Positions 1-5,815 of a stretch of 6,403 nt of DNA are shown here, piece after piece. The translations under genes were made by a program, and so were the position numbers. The first letter of the stretch is position 1. Each line of letters starts with the position of its first letter. The stretch covers positions 1 to 6,403 of the forward strand of contig CALAVF010000220.1 in NCBI GenBank assembly GCA_937892315.1. Direction: 5' to 3'. Source of the DNA: an uncultured Prevotellaceae bacterium (lineage in GTDB: Bacteria > Bacteroidota > Bacteroidia > Bacteroidales > Bacteroidaceae). The notes under the pieces were generated by a model that saw only the letters and a list, made by a program, of their open reading frames with translations, ran no database searches and was not told the DNA's origin.

Positions 1-68
1 CGCTTGGGGCTCGAACCCAAGACCCCAGCATTAAAAGTGTTGTGCTCTACCTACTGAGCTAGCGGATC
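1..68 (-). tRNA. tRNA-Lys (anticodon UUU), 3' end cut by window edge
   Basis: Read on the minus strand from position 68, the sequence starts with a 7-nt acceptor strand GATCCGC, then TA, then the D-arm beginning GCTCAGTAGGTAGAGC. The anticodon loop is CTTTTAA (31-37), with anticodon TTT at 33-35, which reads the AAA and AAG lysine codons. The T arm TTGGG-TTCGAGC-CCCAA forms five clean pairs. Only the first three bases (GCG) of the 3' acceptor strand are inside the window. They pair with the last three bases of the 5' acceptor strand. The remaining four acceptor bases, the discriminator and any CCA lie beyond position 1. The identity is secure because all visible arms fold canonically. Confidence 0.96.
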
Positions 69-88
69 TACCTATTGGCTTGCGGCGT

Positions 89-126
89 GTTCTTTGGGAG
101 AACGTGACAGGGTTTTTATGCCTGTC
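89..126 (-). other. Two small inverted repeats in the tRNA-Lys leader
   Basis: Between the tRNA 5' end and its predicted promoter are two short hairpins. One has arms GTTCT (89-93) and AGAAC (99-103) around a 5-nt loop. The other has arms GACAGG (106-111) and CCTGTC (121-126) around a 9-nt loop. Both would lie in the 5' leader that RNase P removes from the tRNA precursor. Neither is followed by a U-tract in the transcribed direction, so they are not terminators. They may be folding or processing elements, or they may be chance. Confidence 0.4.
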
Positions 127-144
127 TTTTGCCGTAAGCGGGTG

Positions 145-175
145 CAAAGGTAGGGAGTTTTTGGGAAACTACCAA
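145..175 (-). promoter_or_regulatory. Predicted promoter of tRNA-Lys
   Basis: On the minus strand, TACCTTTG (152 down to 145) matches the Bacteroidetes sigma-ABfr -7 consensus TAnnTTTG exactly. A TTG (175-173) lies 20 nt upstream and is a plausible partial -33 element (consensus TTTG). Transcription should start near 138-141, giving a leader of about 70 nt before the tRNA. The -7 box is followed by GCACC, an arrangement I associate with Bacteroidales stable-RNA promoters. Confidence 0.7.
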
Positions 176-190
176 TTATTTTGCGAGTTT

Positions 191-246
191 TTTTTAAGTT
201 TTTGAGTTTTTAGGTTTTTTGGTTTTTGAGTTTTTAAGTTTTTTGG
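191..246. repeat. Tandem array of seven 8-nt AT-rich units
   Basis: Seven contiguous 8-nt units share the form TTTTT followed by three variable, mostly purine bases. In order they are TTTTTAAG, TTTTTGAG, TTTTTAGG, TTTTTTGG, TTTTTGAG, TTTTTAAG and TTTTTTGG. A 15-nt stretch recurs exactly 24 nt apart (198-212 and 222-236), which suggests duplication of three-unit blocks. The array lies between the fkp stop and the tRNA-Lys promoter. Read on the minus strand it contains no G, and the G-free stretch covers 185-262. It has A-tracts separated by CT or CC pairs. It has no coding sense. Confidence 0.85.
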
Positions 247-258
247 GGGGTGATGGGG

Positions 259-3096
259 TTAACTGCGTGAAATTTGTAGGCCTTTGTCGGAGAGGGTCAT
301 ATCGACGAAACGGGAGGAGTCGGTCAACGGATGGTTGGTGAGTTGTTCGCGGATGCGACTTGCCGCCTCGGGATCTTTTGCCACCATGTAGAGATAGCCG
401 CCACCGCCGGCACCGGGAAGTTTGTAGCCCCAACAGAGGTCGTCAATCTGGCGGCACAGGTTGGCAACAAGTGCAGGTTCGGTGCCTGCATCAAGTGCCT
501 TGTTCTGCTGCCATGTCTTGCGGATGAGTTCGCCATACTGTTGGAAGTTGCCGAGTTGGATGGCATCGAACAGGTTTAGTGCGTGGTGCTTCATCTGCTG
601 CAGAATCTGGAGGTGTTCGGAAGCGTTGAGGAACATGCCCTGCACAATCTCGGCGAGAATCTGCTTGGCGGTGCGTGTGATGCCTGTGTAATAGAGCAGG
701 TGGCACTGCTGGTAGTCGGGCTGACGGAAGAAGGTGTCGGGCAGCCAGCGTACAACGGGTATCTGGTTCAAGCCCTGTTCTGTCTGCAAGAGTTTGATGC
801 CCGGAAGGATGCCGCCGTACTGGTCTTGCCAACCGCCGCCTGTGGTGAGCAACTGTTCGAGGATGAGGGAACGGTTGCCAATTTCGTATTTGTCCCATCC
901 GAGCCCGCAGAAGTCTGCCAATGCCCCAATGACGGTGGAGGCGAGAATGGAACTGGTGCCCAGTCCTGATCCCGCGGGGATGGCGGAAAGCAGGGTGATT
1001 TCGATGCCTGAGCCGAAAGCGGAGAGTTGCTGGTGCAACGACTCGTATTTCTCCGCACAGAAGGGGGGCAGGAAGCCGCACAGGGCGAGGGCTGCCTTCG
1101 GAATGGAGAAGGGAGAGCCCACCTTGTTGTAGAGTCCCAGTTCCTCGTAGGTGCTGATGGTCTCGACGGCACCAAGGTCGATGGAGCGGCACTTGATGTG
1201 CAGTTCCTTGCAGGGCTTCACATACACTTGCAGGGGCTGCTGTCCGTTCAGTTCGATGGCGAGGTTGACCACGTTGCCACCTCGCAGCAGGCAGTGGGGT
1301 GGAGTGTCTGTCCAACCGCCTGCAATGTCGATACGCACTGCCGAACGTCCCCACACAATCTGGTCCTTATAGGCGTTGAGGCGTGGCAATTGGGGGTGCT
1401 GCATCGCCGTGTTCACCAACTGTTGCTGCATGAGCGAAAAGGCTTCCCGCTCATTCCTGGTGGCATCTTCTCCGAGGAGTTTTTGCACTTGTGCCCGAAA
1501 CATGGCATCGTGTACTTTCTGCATGGGTAGGGCATCTTCGGGAAGCGGTGCCGGCAGCGGGATGTGGTGGTCGGCATATTTCTTGGCGATGTCTTTGAGG
1601 TCAATCTGGAAGAAAACGGACTTGCGGAAATTGGCAGCCAATTGCGGCAGGTTCTGACAGAGCAACTCTTGGCGTTGCTGGCTCTGGCGTTCGAGATTGG
1701 CTTGTGCCGAGATTTCGTCGGCAGAGAGCCGCGGACAGGCTTGCCAAACGTCGCTGAGGTCTGTCTGGGGGCAAGGGGAAAGCATCCATTCGAGAAGAGC
1801 CCCCATCTGTCGGATGTCGCTACAAACGGGGAAGATGTTGGCTGCTTGCAGGTCGTGATGGTTCTGAATGTGTTGAAGGTCGATATGGTGGGCGGCAAGC
1901 CATTCCGTCGCAGGCATCCCCAAGAAGAGGGTTTCGAGACGAGTGATGTCGCCTCGCATGGCGTCGCGGTAGCCATAGGGACGAAGCACGTAGGCGGTCT
2001 CTCTGTAGGCTTGGATGTCAACACATTGCCCTTGCAGGAGCGTGATGGTCCAGTCGTTCTTTGGTATTCCCGTGATGACATTTTGTGAAGAGAGATGCCA
2101 CGAGGCAGGAACGTATGCGTTCTCAATCCAAATCTCCGAGTTCTGTTCGGTCAAGTCGGCACTGATGACGGCGTTCTGGGTGAACACGGCAGGGTGTTTC
2201 TTCACGTTCTTCTGAATGATTATTCGCTGGTCAAGCACGATGTTTTGCAGGGTCGTGGTTGACGAAATCATCTCGGGGGTGGTGCCGTAGTGGTAGAACT
2301 CTCCGCCTTCGAGCGGGAGGATGGCGACTTTCAACTGGTTGAGTTCTGTGTCGATGGAGGTGGGGTGCTGCCCGAGGGCAGTGCCGAAGTCTGAATAGAG
2401 GTCGTAGGGACGGAAGTCGTTTCCGTCATGTGACCGATCTCTCAGCAGTTGCACCGCACGGTCGTTGAGCAGCCAAATGCCGATGTCCATCATGGCGAGA
2501 TGGGTTTGCGACAGTTCTGCCAGCCGTGCGGTGGTGGGCTTTTGCAGGACAAAGTCGAGCAGGTCGGGCGTGCAGCGGTTCATGAAATATACGCCGTGGT
2601 TCTTTGCCAGAGAGGGGCCAACCCACAAGCCATAGCACACCACATCAGCCTCGGGAATGGGCTGGAGCGGACGGGTGGAACGGATGAACACGTCGCCCGA
2701 CACGATGAGGGTGTGCAGGGAGTCGGGGGCTTGACGCATGATGCTCTCATAGAGCGGCAGTTGCAAGTCGAGCAGTGTCTGGTCAATCTTTTGTCCTCGT
2801 TCCCAACGGAATACAGGTACGGGCAGGGACACTTTGCCGCTGGCAGCGTATGCAGGGAGTCGGCGTGACTGTCCCCCTGCATGAACAAGGATTCGCTTCT
2901 CTTGGGAGAGCCACTGAAGGAATGACGGGGCTTTTTCGTGCATGGCAGCCTGTTCGAGCAGCCATGTCGTTCCGCCTCCACTGCCCAGTTTCTTCCCGAC
3001 GGGGTCGGAGGTGCAGAAATATTCTTCTTCTGATAAATGATGGATGGTCAGGTATTTCTCCACCGCATTGGGTGGGAGGGAGAGCAATTTTTTCAT
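259..3096 (-). CDS. fkp: Bifunctional L-fucokinase / L-fucose-1-phosphate guanylyltransferase (Fkp)
   Basis: This cytoplasmic enzyme phosphorylates L-fucose with ATP and then couples the fucose-1-phosphate to GTP, giving GDP-L-fucose for surface polysaccharides and glycoproteins. At 945 residues it is close to the roughly 949-residue Bacteroides fragilis Fkp and resembles it from end to end. The N-terminal half is the pyrophosphorylase, with LGSGGGTTWLL (37-47), the nucleotide-binding HAGGQSRRLP (72-81) and SGDVFIR (133-139). Residues about 580-945 form the GHMP-type kinase. Its signatures are GRSAVRIDIAGGWTDTPP (583-600), the ATP loop IPAGSGLGTSSILAST (706-721), TTGGGWQDQYGG (751-762) with probable catalytic Asp758, and PGAGGGGYLYMVA (894-906). 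The start is fixed by the Fkp-like N-terminus MKKLLSLP. It lies inside the stop of the upstream membrane-protein gene (ATGA), with no Shine-Dalgarno sequence, so translation is probably coupled. No frameshift or missing motif was seen. Confidence 0.97.
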   Translation of the reverse strand: MKKLLSLPPNAVEKYLTIHHLSEEEYFCTSDPVGKKLGSGGGTTWLLEQAAMHEKAPSFLQWLSQEKRILVHAGGQSRRLPAYAASGKVSLPVPVFRWERGQKIDQTLLDLQLPLYESIMRQAPDSLHTLIVSGDVFIRSTRPLQPIPEADVVCYGLWVGPSLAKNHGVYFMNRCTPDLLDFVLQKPTTARLAELSQTHLAMMDIGIWLLNDRAVQLLRDRSHDGNDFRPYDLYSDFGTALGQHPTSIDTELNQLKVAILPLEGGEFYHYGTTPEMISSTTTLQNIVLDQRIIIQKNVKKHPAVFTQNAVISADLTEQNSEIWIENAYVPASWHLSSQNVITGIPKNDWTITLLQGQCVDIQAYRETAYVLRPYGYRDAMRGDITRLETLFLGMPATEWLAAHHIDLQHIQNHHDLQAANIFPVCSDIRQMGALLEWMLSPCPQTDLSDVWQACPRLSADEISAQANLERQSQQRQELLCQNLPQLAANFRKSVFFQIDLKDIAKKYADHHIPLPAPLPEDALPMQKVHDAMFRAQVQKLLGEDATRNEREAFSLMQQQLVNTAMQHPQLPRLNAYKDQIVWGRSAVRIDIAGGWTDTPPHCLLRGGNVVNLAIELNGQQPLQVYVKPCKELHIKCRSIDLGAVETISTYEELGLYNKVGSPFSIPKAALALCGFLPPFCAEKYESLHQQLSAFGSGIEITLLSAIPAGSGLGTSSILASTVIGALADFCGLGWDKYEIGNRSLILEQLLTTGGGWQDQYGGILPGIKLLQTEQGLNQIPVVRWLPDTFFRQPDYQQCHLLYYTGITRTAKQILAEIVQGMFLNASEHLQILQQMKHHALNLFDAIQLGNFQQYGELIRKTWQQNKALDAGTEPALVANLCRQIDDLCWGYKLPGAGGGGYLYMVAKDPEAASRIREQLTNHPLTDSSRFVDMTLSDKGLQISRS

Positions 3097-4211
3097 GCTT
3101 GTTCTGATGTGTTCAATGTCTCGTTTTGTTCAATTTGATTCGCTTCGCCCAGCACGTAACGCTTGTAGTAGGAGATGATGAGCGTGGTGAGCGGCAGGGC
3201 GATGATGAGTCCGATGAAGCCTAACAGACTTCCCCAAATGGAGAGTGACAGCAGGATGACGGCAGCATTCAAGCCGGTCACCTTGCCCATAATGCGTGGC
3301 GTGAGCACCCAGTCCTGGATGGCTTGCACCACACAGAACACGATGATGGCAGCCAGTATGATGCCCCAAAAACTCTGCCCTGTGTCATGGGCTTTCAGCA
3401 GTGCCAAGATGATGGTGGGGATGAAGCCGACGATTTGCAGATAGGGTACCAGGTTCAGAAAACCAATGAACAATCCTAACGGAATGGCAAGGGGGAAGTC
3501 GATGATGAGGAACCCGATGGCAAAAAGTACGCCCACACACATGGCGATGATGGTTTGTCCACGGAAATAGCCGTTCATGCCGTTCTTCAGGTCTGTCATC
3601 ACGCCATGCACGAGTTTTCTTTTGCTTTGTGGCACCAACTTGAATAATCCTTCAGCCATCAGTTCGTAATCCAACAGGATGAAAAACAGATAGATGATGG
3701 CGATTAACGAGGCGATGATACCCACGATGGCACTCACGCTGCTGCTGATGAAGGAAAAGAACTGAGGCACTTTCTCCTCCAAGAACTGCGACACGTCCTT
3801 CACCGTCAGTGCTTTGGTAATCTCGTTCAGGTCAATGTTATGCTTCAAGAAGTTTTCCACCTCTGTTGATACCGACGTGACTGTGCTGTCTGTCGTTACA
3901 TAACTGACGATAATGTCTTTCAGGTGTGTCATCTCGCTGATGATGGGCGGCAAAATGAGGTAGATGCCTCCGATGATGATGCTCAGAATCAGCAAAATCG
4001 TGATGATGATGCTTAGCACTCGTGACTTCAGCCTGCATTTGTACTGGAAGAAGCATACGATGGGGTGGAGCAAATAGGCGATGAGCCATGCCGTGATGAA
4101 CGGAATCAGCACGTTGCTTAGGCGGAGTATCAAAAAATAAGCGGCAACTAAGATGATGATGCTGCCTAAGATTCTGACGAATCGGTCGAAAGTGATGATT
4201 TTAGTTTTCAT
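3093..4211 (-). CDS. AI-2E/PerM-family (UPF0118) membrane transporter
   Basis: This 372-residue polytopic inner-membrane protein belongs to the family named after E. coli TqsA (AI-2 exporter) and PerM. Members have varied or unproven substrates, so an AI-2 role should not be assumed. Hydrophobic segments lie near residues 13-29, 34-54, 66-90, 155-180, 221-241, 243-270, 281-300 and 315-345. A longer polar loop (about 92-150) follows the first three, as is usual for the family. Family-like motifs are GYFRGQT (214-220), GFLNLVPYLQ (250-259) and DWVLTPRIMGK (300-310). The length is typical. An SD-like AAAGG lies 8 nt before the ATG, which is unusual for this phylum and supports the start. The stop codon overlaps the fkp start by 4 nt, so the two genes form an operon with this gene first. 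The link to fucose metabolism is unknown. Confidence 0.92.
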   Translation of the reverse strand: MKTKIITFDRFVRILGSIIILVAAYFLILRLSNVLIPFITAWLIAYLLHPIVCFFQYKCRLKSRVLSIIITILLILSIIIGGIYLILPPIISEMTHLKDIIVSYVTTDSTVTSVSTEVENFLKHNIDLNEITKALTVKDVSQFLEEKVPQFFSFISSSVSAIVGIIASLIAIIYLFFILLDYELMAEGLFKLVPQSKRKLVHGVMTDLKNGMNGYFRGQTIIAMCVGVLFAIGFLIIDFPLAIPLGLFIGFLNLVPYLQIVGFIPTIILALLKAHDTGQSFWGIILAAIIVFCVVQAIQDWVLTPRIMGKVTGLNAAVILLSLSIWGSLLGFIGLIIALPLTTLIISYYKRYVLGEANQIEQNETLNTSEQA

Positions 4212-4253
4212 AATTAGAGCCTTTCTCTTGCAATTTATGCACGAAGATACACA

Positions 4254-4267
4254 AAAACTATAGTTTT
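4254..4267. promoter_or_regulatory. 14-bp perfect palindrome upstream of the AI-2E/fkp operon
   Basis: AAAACTATAGTTTT is a perfect palindrome 42 bp before the AI-2E start. On the minus strand its right-hand part runs into TAGTTTTTG (4260-4252), a near match to the -7 consensus TAnnTTTG with one extra T. No convincing -33 element lies at the expected distance. The site could therefore be an operator sitting on a weak promoter, or an AT-rich coincidence. No better promoter for the operon was found in the 152-bp gap. Confidence 0.3.
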
Positions 4268-4303
4268 AAGGGCCGATAATGTGAAAAAAAGTTGTTTTTG
4301 GGC

Positions 4304-4330
4304 TAAAAATACACATTGTAAGTATTTTTA
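4304..4330. promoter_or_regulatory. 9-bp inverted repeat overlapping the rsmI promoter region
   Basis: The arms TAAAAATAC (4304-4312) and GTATTTTTA (4322-4330) are exact reverse complements around a 9-nt spacer. The spacer holds the TTG (4316-4318) that is the best -33 candidate for rsmI, and the right arm ends 4 bp before the -7 box. This geometry would let a dimeric regulator block RNA polymerase. The arms are almost all A and T, so a chance origin in an AT-rich spacer is possible. Confidence 0.4.
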
Positions 4331-4342
4331 TTTCTATTTTTG
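4316..4342 (+). promoter_or_regulatory. Predicted promoter of rsmI
   Basis: TATTTTTG at 4335-4342 matches the Bacteroidetes -7 consensus TAnnTTTG exactly. The nearest -33-like element is TTG at 4316-4318, 16 nt upstream, which is a little short. Transcription would begin near 4347-4350, leaving a leader of about 15 nt before the rsmI ATG. The same octamer occurs upstream of the FMN-binding lipoprotein gene. Confidence 0.55.
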
Positions 4343-4363
4343 CCGAAAAATTTGAAGTGAAAG

Positions 4364-5065
4364 ATGGGGAAACTCTATGTGGTGCCAACCCCTGTCGGCA
4401 ACATGGAAGACATGACCTTCAGGGCAGTACGAGTGCTGAAAGAGGCTGATTTGATATTGGCGGAAGACACTCGTACATCTAATGTGCTTCTGCTGCACTA
4501 CGACATTCACGGCACCATGCTTTCTCACCATAAGTTCAACGAGCACGATACGGTGCAGAGCGTGGTGAGGAAGATACAAGGCGGCATCACCGCCGCACTC
4601 ATCAGCGATGCCGGGACTCCGGGCATCAGCGACCCCGGGTTTCTGCTCGTCAGGGAGTGTGTGAAGCAAGGTGTTGAAGTACAGACCCTTCCCGGAGCAA
4701 CCGCCTTTGTGCCGGCACTCGTCAGTAGCGGACTTCCTTGTGATAAGTTCTGCTTCGAAGGCTTTCTCCCCCAGAAGAAAGGACGGCAGACACGGCTTGA
4801 AGCCCTCAGAGGCGAATCGCGGAGCATTGTTTTCTATGAGTCGCCACGCCGATTGCTGAAGACTTTGCAACAACTGGCCGAGGTTTGTGGCAGCGAGCGA
4901 AAGGTCAGCGTCTCGCGCGAGTTGACCAAAATCCATGAGGAAAACGCCCGGGGTACCTTGGCTGAGGTCGTCGCGCATTTTTCCAAGAAGGAGATAAAAG
5001 GCGAAATCGTCATCGTGCTTGAAGGAGTCAGTGGGCCTTCGTCCGATGACGATTCCGCGGAATGA
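4364..5065 (+). CDS. rsmI: 16S rRNA (cytidine(1402)-2'-O)-methyltransferase RsmI
   Basis: RsmI transfers a methyl group from S-adenosylmethionine to the 2'-OH of C1402 in the ribosomal decoding centre. The protein shows the tetrapyrrole-methylase fold in order: LYVVPTPVGN (4-13), LAEDTRTS (32-39), the SAM-site loop SDAGTPGISDPG (81-92), LPGATAFVPALVSSGLP (109-125), FYESPRR (157-163), RELTKIHEE (185-193) and KGEIVIVLEG (212-221). At 233 residues it is shorter than the roughly 286-residue E. coli protein. It ends just after the core in an acidic tail (SSDDDSAE), so the small C-terminal domain is absent, which I believe is common in Bacteroidetes. The start is set by the family N-terminus and the nearby -7 box. 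No Shine-Dalgarno sequence is visible. The gene stands alone: it diverges from the AI-2E/fkp operon and converges on the barrel gene. Confidence 0.95.
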   Translation: MGKLYVVPTPVGNMEDMTFRAVRVLKEADLILAEDTRTSNVLLLHYDIHGTMLSHHKFNEHDTVQSVVRKIQGGITAALISDAGTPGISDPGFLLVRECVKQGVEVQTLPGATAFVPALVSSGLPCDKFCFEGFLPQKKGRQTRLEALRGESRSIVFYESPRRLLKTLQQLAEVCGSERKVSVSRELTKIHEENARGTLAEVVAHFSKKEIKGEIVIVLEGVSGPSSDDDSAE

Positions 5066-5081
5066 TTGTATGCCATTCTGC

Positions 5082-5750
5082 TCAGAAAGCGAACGACACC
5101 CTGAAATAATAGTCCGCAATCACGTCTTGGCGGCCGCCGTTGAACCCCAAGAAACTGTCGACCACATCGATGACGGATACGCCACAGCTGAGATAGGCCC
5201 GGTAGATCTTGAGTCCGATGGCGCCCCCAGTGTACAAGCCTGTTGAAATGTATTGGTGTGCTCCATCCATATTGAGGCAAGTCACTTTGCCGGCGGGTAT
5301 CGAATAACCGATGCGGCCTTCAATGAAAGGACTGACGGGTGCATCGGGCAACGTGAATTTCAGGTTGGCATAGACGGGCACCGTGTGGATGTAGGTCTCT
5401 TGCATGTTCTCAAGCACACGGCAGTGCTCGCCATAGCTCGAATAAAACTCGGCGCCAAGTCCGATGCTGGTCATGTGTCCGAGTTGGTATTCGGCCAAGC
5501 CGCCAATGCTGAAGTGGTGAGGGATTTCGTGTACGAAGACGGCACCGAAGTCGCCAACGCCCATATCAGCCAATACATGAAAGCGGAACTCGCCCATAGG
5601 GCTATAGACAGGTCTTGAATCCTTGCGCGGGGCAGGTTTCACGGTGCGCTTCTGCGGTTGGCGATAGCGTGGCCTCGGTGGACGCATTTGTGCTTCGGCA
5701 GTGAAGGTCACAGCCAACAGGAGGCAAAGTGATAACAAGTGCTTTTTCAT
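5082..5750 (-). CDS. Small outer-membrane beta-barrel protein, unknown function
   Basis: This 222-residue protein is exported. Residues 1-20 form a signal peptide (MKK, a leucine-rich core, cleavage after AEA, then Q21). Mature residues 21-51 are a linker very rich in Pro (8) and Arg/Lys (10). From about residue 53 the sequence alternates polar and hydrophobic residues with Gly and aromatic turns, as in EFRFHVLADMG, SIGLGAEFYSSYG, VYANLKFTL, FIEGRIGYS and GGAIGLKIYRAYLSCG. It ends in YYFRVSFAF, with the terminal Phe typical of barrel proteins recognised by BamA. The size suits about eight strands. I recognise the general Bacteroidales beta-barrel class but no specific family. The FMN-binding lipoprotein gene lies 65 bp upstream on the same strand, so co-transcription is likely. 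No clear own promoter was seen. rsmI converges on it with a 16-bp gap. Confidence 0.85.
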   Translation of the reverse strand: MKKHLLSLCLLLAVTFTAEAQMRPPRPRYRQPQKRTVKPAPRKDSRPVYSPMGEFRFHVLADMGVGDFGAVFVHEIPHHFSIGGLAEYQLGHMTSIGLGAEFYSSYGEHCRVLENMQETYIHTVPVYANLKFTLPDAPVSPFIEGRIGYSIPAGKVTCLNMDGAHQYISTGLYTGGAIGLKIYRAYLSCGVSVIDVVDSFLGFNGGRQDVIADYYFRVSFAF

Positions 5751-5815
5751 AAGACAGTCAATTTTAGATTGTTAATGCCGCTGGAAAACGCAAAAACCGT
5801 ACCAAGAATTAATGT

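Noticed and set aside
188..246. T-runs that could be read as an intrinsic terminator
   Set aside because: The T-runs are on the plus strand. fkp is transcribed on the minus strand, where they read as A-runs, and no G+C-rich hairpin precedes them in either direction.
194..433. 79-codon minus-strand frame ending in a Lys/Asn/Thr-rich repeat
   Set aside because: Its repetitive tail is only the translation of the 8-nt array, and its front overlaps the end of fkp out of frame.
491..1354. 287-codon open frame on the minus strand inside fkp
   Set aside because: It shares the strand but not the frame with the fkp kinase domain and is Arg-, His- and Pro-rich, as out-of-frame translations of GC-rich genes are. 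The in-frame reading has all the kinase motifs.
1564..2088. 174-codon plus-strand frame inside fkp
   Set aside because: It is an antisense shadow of the middle of Fkp, with no start signal, promoter or known motif.
3955..4015. Apparent GATGATGAT triplet repeats
   Set aside because: On the coding strand these are runs of isoleucine codons (ATC) in a membrane helix of the AI-2E-family protein, not a separate repeat element.
4334..5119. 261-codon open frame antisense to rsmI
   Set aside because: It lies wholly across a clear RsmI gene, shows no recognisable domain and has irregular composition. Moderate GC content explains such a long antisense frame.
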